A DNA stretch of 64,000 nt from Gymnothorax reevesii. Taxonomy: Eukaryota > Chordata > Actinopteri > Anguilliformes > Muraenidae. A program made the translations under genes and the position numbers. Location: the NCBI GenBank assembly GCA_029721435.1, contig CM056588.1, forward strand, positions 40,255,430 to 40,319,429, written 5' to 3'. Position 1 is the stretch's first letter, and each line of letters opens with the position of its first letter. Below are positions 24,623-34,542 of this stretch, piece after piece. The notes under the pieces are model-generated. The model saw only the letters and a list, made by a program, of their open reading frames with translations, did not search any database and was not told the origin of the DNA.

Positions 24623-25847
24623 CTGGATTACCATCACCCGGTTGAGGACCATTGCGGGCTCAGTTCTCTAACATCAGAGGCTCCGACAGATACAGATATT
24701 TGATCAGCAGGAAGGTATTTCTCAGATGAGCTGTGGATGTGATGATGATGATTTAGATGAACCTAATGCATGGCAGAATACATCATGGTCCTAATCTTCT
24801 TGGGTGAACCAGGCTTCTGACTGCCTGAAAATTACATTCAGCATTGTTACATTACAGTTGTTTTAACTAATGCTTTTATCCAAAATGGCAGGCAGTTGAT
24901 TAAACTAAGAAGGGATCAATCCCACCCCTGGAGCAATATGGGGATAAGGGTCTTGCTCAGGAATCCAAGAGCTGCACTACTCTTACTGTGGCCTTGACCA
25001 TCAACTTGTTGAATCCCTGTCAAACATGTCAGTAACTAAGACTTTGAGCTGCAATCAACAGAGCTAAAATGTTGGGATGATGCCACTAGCATTTGTGTGG
25101 GGAGACTTTGGAAACGGAATAGAGAGAGGCTGATAAAGGTTGTGAGAGAGGGGGGGCAGTGGCGCATTCATGTTTGTTTAAGCCAGTTTTCTGTTAAAAG
25201 CACATATCCATCATTCAGTATGAGTGGCCCATTCAGACTCCACTTCTGTGTCATTGCAAAGGCTTTGAGTCAACAGCCACTTTCAGAAAATGGTCAAATA
25301 GAGTCAGTTCTCATTTCTGCAGGAAAAAAAAATACAACAGTGCTCCCTTCTCTTTCTCTCTCTCTCACACGCACACGCACACACAAGCACGCACACATCT
25401 GGACACGTACACTCATGAATATGGGTACACACAATTCATGTGTACGCATACACAGATTAAGATATTCACATGGATGCAGACATACACACCCTCACACAGA
25501 TTTAGGCATTCTTGAAACTTATACACACACACATACACACACCCACGCACACACACATCTTTGTACCTCTATCCCCTATCCTGAGGACAATACATTGACT
25601 TCAATTCACTCTTTGTGTTTCTCAACAGATTCCCTGTAATCTTAACAAAAAGCAACGCATGCCTCGCCCAAATTCTTAACCTTAACCTATCCCTAATTCT
25701 AACCTTACCCCTGACGTTAACTACTAAGTCACAATTTTCCTTTGTAGTTTCATGGACAGGAGATAATGTCCTCACTTGGCAATAATGTCCCCACTTCAGT
25801 GGGAAAAAACATTTTCTGGTTTTTCACTTTTTAGCAAGTACTAGAAC

Positions 25848-25886
<39 letters not shown>

Positions 25887-28800
25887 CCCACACTCTCACA
25901 CACATACATACGCACACAGATTTGGACATTTTTGACAGGCACATAAATACAATCAACTAATCCCTGAATGTGGTTGCTGTTTCCCAGGTGGAGACGTCTC
26001 TCTCACACTCTGCGTTTCCCAGCCCTCCCCCCTCCAGCCCCAGCCCACCCCCCTCCTCGGATGGCTGCCCCTGGCCGAGCGAGGACCCGGCCCAGGGCTC
26101 CCTGAGTTTCTCCCTGCTGTACGACCGGCTCCAGAGCCAGCTGCTGGTGACGGCACTGAGGGGCTGGGGCCTCAGAGATCAAAGCAACGGTGCAGTCCTC
26201 CGCCCGTTGGTCAGGGTCCTGCTCCTGCAGGCGGGGCCTAAGGTCACGCCCACCTCGCCCCCGCTATGCTGTGTGCTGCGGGATTGGCAGACCAGAGCTG
26301 TGACAGACAGCGCTGACTCCGCCCTCGCAGAAAATTTTGCCTGCCCACTTTCCGAGAATGACCTTTCTCGAACCACTGTCCGTTTGGAGGTACGCACACC
26401 CCCTATTGGCCAAGCCTGGCACAACACCTTCAGTATAATAATAATAAAAATAATAATTACTATTATCATTATAAAAATAATAATCATCATAATCATCATC
26501 AATTGTTGCTGCCTGCTCTCTCAAACTGTACAAGGTCACTGCAGAAGATGGTTAATATGTGCTGGTAAATAGTTTTTAAATAACAGGTTTTACTCTCCTA
26601 CCTTTGCAGGTGAAAGATGTTCATAAGTACTCCAGGCACAAAACTCTGGGAGAGATCAGAGTTCACTTAGGGCAGCTGAACCTGTCACAGCCTCTGGAGA
26701 TCCTACAAGACCTACAGCCAGCCAATAAGGTGGGAGATGTGGCCTTCCTCACCTGCTGTAGTTTTGTATCTGGTGTCTGTTACTTTCCCAAACTGAAGTG
26801 TAGTCTGGGAGCAGTGTAGGGGGTTATAAATTACTTTAAAAACATTAGTGTAATAAGTTACCAAAGAATAACTAAGTTATGAAATTAATAACTATTCAAT
26901 TTTGGCACTATTATTACAGTTATTACATCTTTCTTAAATCTTTTTTCTGATCTGTCTTATCAACAGTGGTGGTCCGTTAGCAGGGACAAAGGCCAGTGGT
27001 GACCTCACCTTTCACCGCTTCATAACCTAAACCTCTCGCAGTTTACCTCTCCCGATTAGCAATAGTTGCTCAGAGTAATTGGTAGAACTGACGATAGTTA
27101 AATTTTTTTGGATAGCATTGATATACATTACACCACAAAATTATAAGGCATTTTCTTCCACACATAAATAACTATGGAAAACATCAATGTCTTTATCATT
27201 TCTGTGCTCGTGTAGCTTGTGAAACAGCACAGATTTTCGTAATTAGTTTCCGAGGCTCATTAAGCAATGAGCCCCGAGAATCTGTTCTGTATTCTGAATG
27301 TATTCACAGCTAAAGGGCGTTGTTGGGTACGAAGCACAGCTGAGTGATAGCGAAAATAAATGCTGCGAAGTCAGTGAATGTTTTTTGATTTTTTGCATTT
27401 ATGTTTCCATCCTAACAATTTCGTAGTAATTGTATTAATGTTGACAATAGACATTCATTTTTTCATTGTCATTTCTTATTATGGATCATGGATTGGTATT
27501 GGTGGCACAGTGGTTAGCATTGGTGCCTCACAACAAGAAGGTTGTGGGTTCGAATTCGGCCTGGGGCCTTTCTGTGTGGAGTTTGCATGTTTTCCCCATG
27601 TTGCGTGGGTTTCCGCCGAGTACTCCGGTTTCCTCCCACAGTCCAAAGACATGCATATCAGGCTAATTGGAGACACCAAATTGCCCATAGGTATGAGTGT
27701 GAGAATGGTGTGTGAATGGTGTGGGCGCCCTGCGATGAATTGGCAAGCTGTTCAGGGTGGGTCCCTGCCTTTGCCCGTAGTCAGCTGGGATAGGCTCCAG
27801 CTCGCCCCGTGACCCTAGTGAGGAATAAGCGGGTATAGAAAATGGATGGATGGATTGGTATTGGTCACTCAGTCGATAAATTGATTGTTAATCAGGCGAA
27901 CTTGAACGAGGACAATGGAGTGGTAAAGGGTGAGGCTACTGAAGCCCCTTGGAACATGTGACTGCACACTGCTGCTTATTACTTTTGGTGAACCACCAGA
28001 GGCACATAAAGAAAAGTCGTGTCTCAAAGAACGATTATTTCCTGTTATCCAATCAGAGAAATGGCAGATGAGCTGGTTTTGTTATAGTCTGTCACTATGA
28101 AGGCCTCCTCTTATCAGTTTAGGTTTCATGCATGGATGCAATTAGTGATTCGAGTAAAAGATATTAAAAAATTTTTAAAAGCAAAATGTAATTAGTTACT
28201 ACAATGCAAGGTAATATTGTAATGCAGTTAATTACTTTGGGTGGAAGGTAATATGCTATATATTACCTTTTAAAGTAGCTTCCACAGCACTGTCTGGGAG
28301 TTACATTCATTCTCAGGGTTACTGGTGCCTCATTAATGGACATCATTATGTAATATCACAGTCTGCACTCAATTGTCTGAGTAAATGACCAAACCGTTCT
28401 GCTGGCTGGCTGTTTTGAAGGGGTATAACTGTACACCGCATATATACAGTCAGAGAGTATAAATTTATGCTCAACAGAGACAGTAACCTCTGGTGACAAG
28501 GGACAGACAAACCAAAGAGATCCTGTGTGTTTGTTGCAGGATCCAGTTGGAGAGGTGCTGCTATCACTCAAATACCTGCCCACCTCTCAGAGGCTGGAGG
28601 TGGGGGTCCTGAAGGTCAGAACTATTTCACCATCACCCAGTAGGCACAGAGGTGAGATGCAAACCTGCTCTCGTGTGTGATACTTACATAATAAAAAGTT
28701 ATATTATTTGACGTGTTTGCTAATTCAAAAGCCAACAGAAAGGCCAAAATGTCAAGCTTGTTTTTAGCTTTCATGTTCCCCACAAGTTCTGTTAAAGGAA

Positions 28801-29538
28801 AACACTAAAGAAGATGATTAGCTCTTCCACCAATACTATTCTTATCTTCAATATATGGGCCACATCATGCAACAGTATCCAGTCCTGCAGGGACCCAAAT
28901 TGCAGTCGGACACTGCAGCCCAACAGCACTGGACTGCAACATTCTGTTGCATAGCGAGTGGTTTTAAGCCATGGACATAGCAAAGCCTATTTTATTTTAT
29001 ATTCCTAAAATGGTCTTTAGCCCGCAAATAAGGTACAATTTTTGTCAAATCATCAATAGCTGGGGGAGAAGAGGCCAGATTAAGCCACTCCAAGTAAAGG
29101 CTTAGCCCCGCTATTCATTAATTTTGAGCAAAGCACCTGGTTTAAGCTGTAGTAACATTTCCAAAGTAATGCCCAACAAGCCACAAGATGTGACGTCACC
29201 TGTTCTGACACTAGCATTGCTCTGTTGCAGGTTTGTACGCTCGGACGTCCGTGGTCTGTAACAAGTTCAACCTCCGGCACCAGAAGACCAGTTTTAAGAC
29301 CAGGTGGGAGACAACAGTCTTCAACGAGGTCATGACCTTTGCCTTACCCGGCCCTCCAATCGCCGAGTGCTCTATCGTAGTCTCTGTGTATGAGGCTGGT
29401 GTGAGCACAAGGTCATCAAAGCGCCTGATTGGCCAGACGTGCCTGAGAAAAAGCAGGAAGACCGAGGACGAGCACTGGAGTCTGATGATGCGTTCAATCC
29501 GTCAGCCAGTCACACAATGGCACCTGCTGTTGGTTTGA
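17333..29538 (+). CDS. Synaptotagmin-family tandem-C2 membrane protein, atypical (six coding exons)
   Basis: Exons 17333-17507, 24439-24527, 25988-26389, 26610-26729, 28540-28651 and 29231-29538 have GT-AG borders and phases that fit, giving 401 codons plus TGA. Residues 25-45 are a membrane segment (YSILGVSVLLLAVAVTILVW), residues 92-115 a Pro/Ser-rich linker, 125-250 C2A and 266-401 C2B. C2B starts GEVLLSLKYLPTSQRLEVGV and ends with HW (381-382) and the WHLL (396-399) typical of synaptotagmin C2B domains. Calcium loops are degraded: C2A loop 3 keeps D225 but has H227 and K233; C2B loop 3 reads VYEAGVSTRSSK with no Asp. Known synaptotagmins sit in vesicle or plasma membranes and act in exocytosis; this one probably does so without calcium, as inferred for SYT8, 12 and 13. 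Exact paralogue unknown; SYT8/12/13-like or a fish-specific form is possible. The ATG sits 9 bases after an acceptor, so a 5' UTR exon probably lies upstream. Confidence 0.88.
17930..18055. repeat. hAT-like terminal fragment in intron 1
   Basis: This matches, inverted, the right end of the element at 26964-27974. Shared words are CAGCGGTGTG (CAGCAGTGTG there), ACCCTTTACCACTC and TTTATCGACT. The rest of that copy is not contiguous here. Confidence 0.6.
18117..18640. repeat. Pair of direct repeats in the DIRS relic
   Basis: Copies at 18117-18260 and 18478-18640, about 361 bases apart, share GAATTTTGGACCA, AGTGGAGGAGAGTATTC, GATAGGGGATCG and GACTCAGGGTGGGG. Identity looks high by eye with small indels. 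Confidence 0.8.
18716..18823 (-). pseudogene. Tyrosine recombinase C-terminal fragment, broken
   Basis: The minus strand reads HAFHIGA, then PD, a stop codon, and RWTSNSYASYIR. This matches the H-x-x-R...Y catalytic layout of tyrosine recombinases in DIRS-like retrotransposons, which end HSFRIGA...GRW.S.AY..YI. The Arg of the HxxR is read as His, and an in-frame stop follows PD, so it cannot be active. Such enzymes normally integrate the circular DIRS DNA without target duplication. The fragment is short and the assignment rests on these motifs. Confidence 0.65.
19639..20063 (-). pseudogene. RNase H region of DIRS-type polyprotein, decayed
   Basis: The frame 19965-19639 reads YDNLTTVDIANKGHS and later AISDAFSRFSWQRFRRLAPH. 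The DN-(L/T)-TV-I-NKG and D-(A)-LSRF...RLAP words are typical of the RNase H domain after DIRS reverse transcriptases. An overlapping frame (20063-19848) reads HVFWGYFW, probably the preceding strand of the same domain after a frameshift. The reverse transcriptase palm was not recognised upstream. Confidence 0.65.
20229..20872. repeat. Tandem repeat, about 90-base unit, four copies
   Basis: The phrase GTGGCCGTGAGGTGGATAC recurs with a GTGAATG, GCAAAGTGCACCAAT and GAAGCGCTAG body. Units start near 20229, 20321, 20717 and 20805. The second unit is split by the hAT MITE at 20331-20629. Confidence 0.8.
20331..20629. mobile_element. hAT-type MITE with perfect 8-base target duplication
   Basis: It begins CAGGGATGGGCAAC and ends TTGCCCATCTCAG, inverted repeats. 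The same eight bases, GGCTATGA, flank it (20323-20330 and 20630-20637). Text such as AACTCCAGTCCTGGAGGGCC is common in fish hAT-derived repeats. No coding capacity. Confidence 0.88.
20985..21350. repeat. Dispersed repeat shared with intron 4
   Basis: It matches 27070-27440 in the same orientation. Shared words are AGTTGCTCAGA, CACAAAATTATA (CTACAAAATTATA here), TTTTCTTCC, ATGTCTTTAT and GAGGCTCAT, then GGCGTTGTT. It is therefore an internal part of the hAT-like element at 26964-27974. Confidence 0.7.
21756..22783. mobile_element. Non-autonomous DNA transposon with 17-base inverted ends
   Basis: The left end GGGCTGCGTTCCAATCC and the right end GGATTGGAATGCAGCCC are inverted repeats. A second inner pair begins GTCGTTCCAATCC near 21868 and 22624. 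No transposase is present; a smaller MITE is nested at 22242-22417. Confidence 0.75.
22242..22417. mobile_element. Palindromic MITE, family B, nested
   Basis: Inverted halves meet in the middle: CAATGCAAAGATGCGAATG is mirrored by TATTCGCGTCTTTGCATTG. The outer ends read TAAAAGTCGCTTTCACAC and GGTGAAAGAAGTTTTA. A related copy lies at 41231-41573. Confidence 0.8.
22784..23129 (-). other. GC-rich stretch with an unassigned minus-strand frame
   Basis: A 113-codon frame (23101-22760) starts MTTEAVNLFRVRTR and is rich in Arg and Ser. It may be the first ORF of the DIRS-type relic downstream, but no known domain is visible and its 3' end runs into the MITE at 21756-22783. I make no functional claim. 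Confidence 0.3.
23130..24199 (-). mobile_element. LTR family A, copy 3
   Basis: On the minus strand it begins TGTTATGATCCTGC at 24199 and runs through the family's shared promoter and TTGTCAGAACGTTT region to a poly(A) signal near 23155. The U5 end differs from the other copies and I found no matching five-base flank, so the left limit is approximate. Confidence 0.7.
24439..24527 (+). CDS. Synaptotagmin-like exon 2 (linker)
   Basis: The acceptor TTTCTCTTCCAG ends at 24438 and the donor GTAAGA begins at 24528. The first two bases complete the split codon from exon 1 and the end is phase 0, matching exon 3. It codes for GEEWAKKEKSYGSS and a short cytoplasmic linker. Being short it could be alternative, but frame continuity supports it. 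Confidence 0.75.
24579..24622. repeat. GT/GA compound microsatellite
   Basis: GTGTGTGCGTGTG then GAGAGAGAGAGAG, about 50 bases after the exon 2 donor. Confidence 0.95.
24860..25010. repeat. Fish dispersed repeat fragment
   Basis: The words AATGCTTTTATCCAAAATGG and GATAAGGGTCTTGCTCAGG resemble a widespread fish SINE/DNA repeat (GCTCTTATCCAGAG...AAGGGTCTTGCTCA). A related trace sits near 51895-51945. From memory and by eye only. Confidence 0.5.
25350..25890. repeat. CA-rich microsatellite clusters around a TTAACC-rich repeat
   Basis: CA runs lie at about 25365-25400, 25525-25560 and 25849-25883. Between them, 25670-25720 reads CTTAACCTTAACC with variants and 25755-25800 repeats AATGTCC(T/C)CACTT. 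The long frame 25097-25639 arises from these runs. Confidence 0.8.
25988..26389 (+). CDS. Synaptotagmin-like exon 3 (Pro/Ser linker and most of C2A)
   Basis: The acceptor TGTTTCCCAG ends at 25987 and the donor GTACGC begins at 26390; both borders are phase 0. It is GC-rich unlike its surroundings. It codes for PSPPPSSPSPPPSS and then the C2A strands GSLSFSLLYDRLQSQLLVTA. The usual SDPYVK calcium loop 1 is absent. Confidence 0.85.
26434..26500. repeat. AAT/TCA trinucleotide-rich tract
   Basis: ATAATAATAAAAATAATAAT and ATCATCATAATCATCATC within the 220-base intron between exons 3 and 4. Confidence 0.9.
26610..26729 (+). CDS. Synaptotagmin-like exon 4 (end of C2A)
   Basis: The acceptor CTACCTTTGCAG ends at 26609 and the donor GTGGGA follows 26729. 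It codes for VKDVHKYSRHKTLGEIRV, the counterpart of the calcium loop 3 region of C2A, with basic residues where calcium-binding Asp would be. Confidence 0.85.
26964..27974. mobile_element. hAT-like element nested in the intron 4 MITE
   Basis: It begins CAGTGGTGG and ends CACACTGCTG. The flanks CTTATCAA and CTTATTAC match at six of eight positions, as in an aged duplication. Near the ends, GACCTCACCTTTCACC is mirrored by the inverse of AGTGGTAAAGGGTGAGG. It carries no visible transposase and is split by a SINE. Confidence 0.7.
27503..27849 (+). mobile_element. tRNA-derived SINE with 15-base target duplication
   Basis: The head carries pol III boxes: A box TGGCACAGTGGTTAGCAT and B box GGTTCGAATTC. 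The body includes TGTGGAGTTTGCATGTTTTC, GTCCAAAGACATGCA and TGGGATAGGCTCCAGC, and the tail is a GGATGGATGGAT run. ATGGATTGGTATTGG flanks both sides (27488-27502 and 27850-27864), so the copy is full-length and fairly recent. Confidence 0.92.
28540..28651 (+). CDS. Synaptotagmin-like exon 5 (start of C2B)
   Basis: The acceptor TTTGTTGCAG ends at 28539; the donor GTGAGA begins at 28652, phase 1. It codes for DPVGEVLLSLKYLPTSQRLE, the first C2B strands. An earlier GT at 28614 was not chosen because only the later donor keeps the frame into exon 6. Confidence 0.85.
29231..29538 (+). CDS. Synaptotagmin-like exon 6 (C2B end and stop)
   Basis: The acceptor TCTGTTGCAG ends at 29230 and TGA is at 29536-29538. 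It codes for the rest of C2B, including TTVFNEVMTFALP, the family's conserved NPVFNE position, and the terminal WHLLLV. Confidence 0.88.
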
Positions 29539-31050
29539 ACTCCGCAGCCAATAGGAGCAGGAGTCATCACCTGTGCTATCCGGTCAGGACTGGAGGACCA
29601 ATCTGATTTTGTACTGGGCAGTCAGAGCACAGTATCCACATTCAGACTCAGGAAATGAGCAGAAGTTCTCAGCAAAATTGTTGGCTCACTCCGTGCGCTT
29701 TGCAATTTCTCCTCTCCTTTGTTCCTCGCAAAGATAACGATTGACACGCCGCCATTAAGGAGATTCTAATCCAGTTAATGAGTTAAGAAAAAGAAACAAG
29801 ATGTCTTCCCTGTGGCGACTTCGGTTTAGGAGCGTCAAGACCATCCTTTATGGGAGTGTTTTTCTTCTGGAATGTGTTACATATGAATGCTTGATCAGAA
29901 AATCTCTCTACCCATCGGCAAACCCTCAGCTGACAAGCAAAACTTGAAAATGATATTTCGAAGGAGCGAGGATGTTCCATTTTACTGCATCACATTTTTT
30001 CCACTGACACGCCCCCCCCAATCTTGGTCCTTCCTTTGATTTCTCAATTCCCCAATGACGCGAAGGATAAGAAGAATTGTACAGGAAAGGCTGGAACACT
30101 TTGAAGACAAGGGGAGCTTCTCATTATCCCGACGTGTCTCCTCACTTTGTCACTTCTTGCTCCACCCAGCGAGGATATGAGAGAGAGAGATGCGAGAAAA
30201 TGCCGCAAGAACTGAGGAGCCAAAGCTGTTGGACGAGGAATCCTTCGCTCCTTTAGGCGACCATACATGCAGAGGTCTGACATATAAAGGCTTCTGCATA
30301 GGAGACATGTTTCCTCGCTTTCAGCTCACCCAAAATTCCCCTTCTTGCTTCGTGTCTCCTCAAAGTGCACTTGAATGATAGGATTAGCCTCAATATTGGC
30401 AGAAGGAGATCAGTTTCTGGGTCGCGGATGTAGAGAGGGTGCGAGGCAGCATTAGTTAGCATAATGAAAAGCTGTGATTGGATTGAGGCTAGGTGACCTT
30501 GCATGAGTTACGTACGTTCTTATTTTTTTGGTTCATAATTTTGCCGCAAGAGAGACCGAGAAATTTTCTGTGGGCTCTACTCTGTGGTCAGGAAGCAGAA
30601 TAATGGTTTTAATATAAATACAGCTTGTCTGACTGAAAGCCATATCTCTGCTGATAGTTTGTCTGTAACGTTGAGCCCAGTCAATAAAATATTCTTGGCC
30701 AAAAACGTGCGATAATAGGTTTGTTTTGGGGGAAATGATTTGTAGCTTCATCCTCAATTTCTCTCATGAATCGTTATGAAGAGACTCCTCCATTTTACAT
30801 TTCCTCATAGCATTGCACTCACTGATAAGCACACATGACTGGTTATCTACTCCAGCCTGAGGCTTCTGGCTGTCCCTCTCATTCTATATGGTTCAGAGGA
30901 GAGGCCATTGTGTTATATCCACACCCATTCTCTAGTCCTGGTCCTTCCTGTTTGTTTTTGTGTTCAGTTAGCCCAGTTACGGTCATTGAAAATGTGTGCT
31001 TGAGCTCTTCCGTGTTATAAATGTATTTTAACTGTGAACATCCGGTATTT
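29539..31050. other. Downstream flank of the synaptotagmin-like gene
   Basis: Probably holds the 3' UTR at its start. An AATAAA at 30683-30688 could be its poly(A) signal, but nothing confirms it. No other gene seen. Confidence 0.35.
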
Positions 31051-31054
31051 TTGC

Positions 31055-31350
31055 CTCACAGCAAAAGGTATTGGGTTCAAGTCCTGCCCACGGCCTTTCT
31101 TTGTTGAATTTGCATGTTTTTTTCCTTGTTCTTGTAGATTTCTTCCAGCTATTCTGGTCTCCACCCACAGTTCAAAGACACTCATATCAGGCGAATCGGA
31201 GACTCTAAATTACCTGTAGGTATGAGTATGTTAGTGAATACTGTGTGAACGGTGTTTCCGCCATGGGATGGACTGACAGCTGATCATGGCGAGTTCCAGC
31301 TCCCCGTCACCCTGGTGAAGAAAAAGTGGTTTCATTAAGGCATGGAAGGA
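31055..31350 (+). repeat. Degenerate tRNA-type SINE fragment
   Basis: Related to 27503-27849: a B-box-like GGGTTCAAGTCC, GTTGAATTTGCATGTTTTTT, and a GATAGATGGATTCATGG tail. Confidence 0.75.
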
Positions 31351-31824
31351 TAGATGGATTCATGGAGATCCAGTATTTTGCTTTTTCATCTGCAGAAAAT
31401 ATGCGGTTTCAAAAAAATTATTTCCTAAAACTAGCTATCAAACATTTCCAGAAATCAACTGATTTCCCCTTATCACTTAATATGGCATCTCTCTGAAAGC
31501 ATCTAGAGTTGTGAAATCTGAGAATATTTAATCCTTTGAAGAGAAAATATCTTGGGGTTTCCTTTTCAACATTATTTGTCAGAGGCCTATAACTTACAAC
31601 TGTCAGTAGTGCTACAGCTCAATTGATTTTAGTTACTAGTTGTGATTTCTACATTTCAGCTGTACATTTTTGACTGAACATTTAAAACAATTCACCGCCA
31701 GTTTGCATCCAGAATCAGATACAGTCCTCATTGCCCTCCTGTGATGTATGGTGTGCTCAAGAGCAACAGAGCTTTATCATCAACAATGTGAAGTGAATTC
31801 CCACAACATTCAGATGCAGTCTGT
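31351..31824. other. Non-coding stretch, no gene recognised
   Basis: AT-rich; nothing supported. Confidence 0.45.
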
Positions 31825-31829
31825 GGCAG

Positions 31830-32953
31830 TGTGACGGTGCGTTCAGGAACCACATGCAAGAGGGGGAAATCCAAAAAAAAAAAAAAGCATGCCTTTAATG
31901 GAGTTCCAGGTTAGTTATAAAAAAACACAATTGCCAAGCCACAAAATGAAATCCAAAAACAGAGTCGACTAGACAGGCCAGGGTGAGGACCAGTAAAGAT
32001 GAGCACAGGTACATAGACGGTAGACAAAAAGTTAACTTGTAAACAAGGCAGAGGGTCATACACAGAGCATCCAAACATAGGAATTGTGGTCATACAAAAA
32101 TAGGTCAAAATCCAGGAAGACAAAACAACACATAAAAGGGCAATGGCAAGAATCGAACACGGATGAAACAGTCGAAGGAAACCAATACGCAATGGTATAC
32201 GAAAGGCTCTGCACAAAGAAATATCGATCAACATTCTGACAAGGTCAGAACAGCAGTGAAGACTCTAAATAGACGGGAGGGAAGTCACATGCTATGCAGG
32301 GAACAGGTCAGCTGGATCAGTCTAATTACAAAGGGAGGAACACATGAGGGAAAACCTAACCATGAAAATTGGCGAAAACCAAGACACGGATGGGAATCAC
32401 GCAAACAGCCTGTGACATTTAAACAGCTCCGGTCAAGGAGTTCTAAGTGCACAGATGATGAGTGCAGGAAAGTAATTAAGCACGTGCGACAGATTTTGCA
32501 GAAACGCAGGGGGAGACGGGTAAAGCTGAGCAAGAGCCGGAGACTTGAACAGGGTGATTGCTGAGAGGGAATTAGTACTAATTAGTAGCGGTGCAACAGA
32601 TTTAACTGGAGTGCTCATTAGTAAGTTAGTAATATATATACATGGATTAGTTGTGTTAGTAGACTATGATACAAAATTCAAATGTTAGCTTTGTTAGTAA
32701 TCAGAACAGGAAGTAAATGAGAATTGAAGGAATAATATTAAACAGCAGAAACCATTAATCACCCAAAGTATGTGAGCACACAGACCAGGAAGATGGACTG
32801 AACCAACTAGAATACGAGACAGGGGAGACAAGTGCAATGGACCTGAAAAATGGACTGAAGTAAAACCTGATAGTTACTATAACAAAAAAGAATAAATAAA
32901 AGACAAAATCATGAACATGAACATAAACATGAACAAAAATCATCACTATGACA
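31830..32953 (-). mobile_element. LTR family A, copy 4, solo LTR
   Basis: On the minus strand it begins TGTCATAGTGATG and ends CGCACCGTCACA. The flanking bases GGCAG and TGCAG differ at one position, as expected of an aged five-base duplication. Frames such as 31911-32234 minus are incidental. Confidence 0.8.
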
Positions 32954-32958
32954 TGCAG

Positions 32959-33860
32959 GTATAGTCATTGAGTAGCATTTGTACCCAGGCTAACACAGAC
33001 AAACTCAGCAATACATTACTATACAGATATTACACAACACTGTGTCTGTTTCCTCTGCAACCAAGGCAGAAACTCAATAACAATTCACAGGAAACCTCCA
33101 GTTCAACATGAGGAATGATCAAAACAAACAAAATGTTGTGCCTGTGCAATAAACTCTTTGCTCTATTAAGTTGGAAAATTTTTTGTCATAAATGCTGCCA
33201 TGAGCTTAGTGCATCTATGCTGTGAGTGAAACTAGAATAAATGTACTAGACAGGAAAGGCTATTTATGCCTCTGACCTGAATACACCCCATATTTATGCT
33301 TTTACCGAGAAGATAAAATGGATGCATATGAACCACATGGATAAGGAATTGTTTTCTTGGCAAAAAATGATTAGTTGAGATTACCCTCAACTTATCAGTT
33401 TACAAATTGCATTTCAGGAGATGTCCGAACAAATGTCATAACTCTCAACATCCCACCTTTTTAATGCATAACAGGTTATGATGGAATATTTGAATCACCT
33501 TTCATCTGACGAGACATCAACAGAGGAGTGTACCAACAGAGGACTGTGTCAGCGGTTCTCAGTGTCACCCCAGGGCCCCAGTGCATTCTGGTTTTTGTTC
33601 TAACCACAATTGCAATCATAGTATTTCCACAAGCTGTTAATTTGCTTTAAACTGGTGTATTTAATGTTTGGAGCTGTTACTTGCTCTCGAGTCACATTTA
33701 GACAGAACATGCATGTCATAAAGAATATAAGATATTTGAACGTGGTATTTTTCCTTATGATGAAATAATTTTCACTATGCTTCAGTTTAGTATGGCAGAC
33801 TGGAGCTTCTGAGAACCAGGACGCAAATACAATAAAGCAAAAATATGTAACTTGAGCACA
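32959..33860. other. Non-coding stretch, no gene recognised
   Basis: AT-rich with no domain-bearing frame or repeat boundary. Confidence 0.45.
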
Positions 33861-33867
33861 CTGGCGG

Positions 33868-33950
33868 ATTTAAGCCTTTATTTAAAGTGCATATTGAGAC
33901 TAACGTTTCGACGTCAGAGCATCTTCCTCAGAGTCCAATATATAACAGTT
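33868..33950 (-). repeat. Possible retroelement 3' tail
   Basis: The minus strand reads GAGGAAGATGCTCTGACGTC then GAAACGTTAGTCTC and AATAAAGGC. This pattern is often found downstream of Penelope-like or LINE coding regions in animals. No coding region is present here. Confidence 0.4.
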
Positions 33951-34542
33951 TTAATTCATCTCTGTGCTCCAGTGACCTTTTTTGCGTAATTGTTTCTTTT
34001 TTTTCCCTTATATTGAAAGAAATATCTGGTAGTAACATTTTTGAAAGATTAAGTCAGACTGAGAAAATCAGCAATCCCCAAATATGGCTGCTGAACTAAA
34101 TCTTTCAAGGTCTCTCAAAATTCTGCGTGTGGACTGAATTGCATTAACATGACACGTAACTGGTTTGACTAATTTATATTTACTTGCCTTATAAATGATT
34201 GTTTTTGCAACCATGTGTTGATTACTGCAGTTAAAAGCCTACACATTCTTTAATTTGACTGGTTGCATTGTTCTCCCTCGCAGTTGTTTTTGATAAGTCA
34301 CAATTTGGATTTGAATTTTTTGTATTCACACTATGCATGGATGTTTCTATGAATGTGTAAGAGAGCAGGCAACTGCTCTAAACTGCAAATGCACCTAATT
34401 GTGACAGTTTACAGCTTGTGGCTGTGGTAATCCTACAGTTGTGACTGTGGTTGTTACAAAAACCAGCAAATACAGCGGGTCCCAGAACCAACGTTGCTAC
34501 CCACTGCACTGTGATGTTGAATGAAATAAATGATGCATATGT

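Larger units (their letters stand above)
26812..28292. mobile_element. hAT-type MITE in intron 4, with perfect target duplication
   Basis: The left end reads CAGTGTAGGGGGTTATAAAT and the right end CTTCCACAGCACTG; inner TTACTTTAAAA and TTTTAAAGTA are mirrored. The flanking eight bases TCTGGGAG are identical (26804-26811 and 28293-28300). Its own sequence is only about 470 bases; the rest is a nested insertion. Confidence 0.85.

Noticed and set aside
25097..25639. 180-codon plus-strand frame
   Set aside because: Its second half is CA microsatellite translated as Thr/His repeats, and it overlaps the intron before exon 3.
25670..25720. Telomere-like CCTTAACC words
   Set aside because: Not TTAGGG repeats; degenerate, short, and part of a dispersed fish repeat between CA runs.
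26179..26502. Minus-strand frames opposite exon 3
   Set aside because: Shadow of the real C2A exon, extended by an AAT repeat.
27540..27560. Possible tRNA gene (B box GGTTCGAATTC)
   Set aside because: It is the head of a SINE with a target duplication; no cloverleaf.
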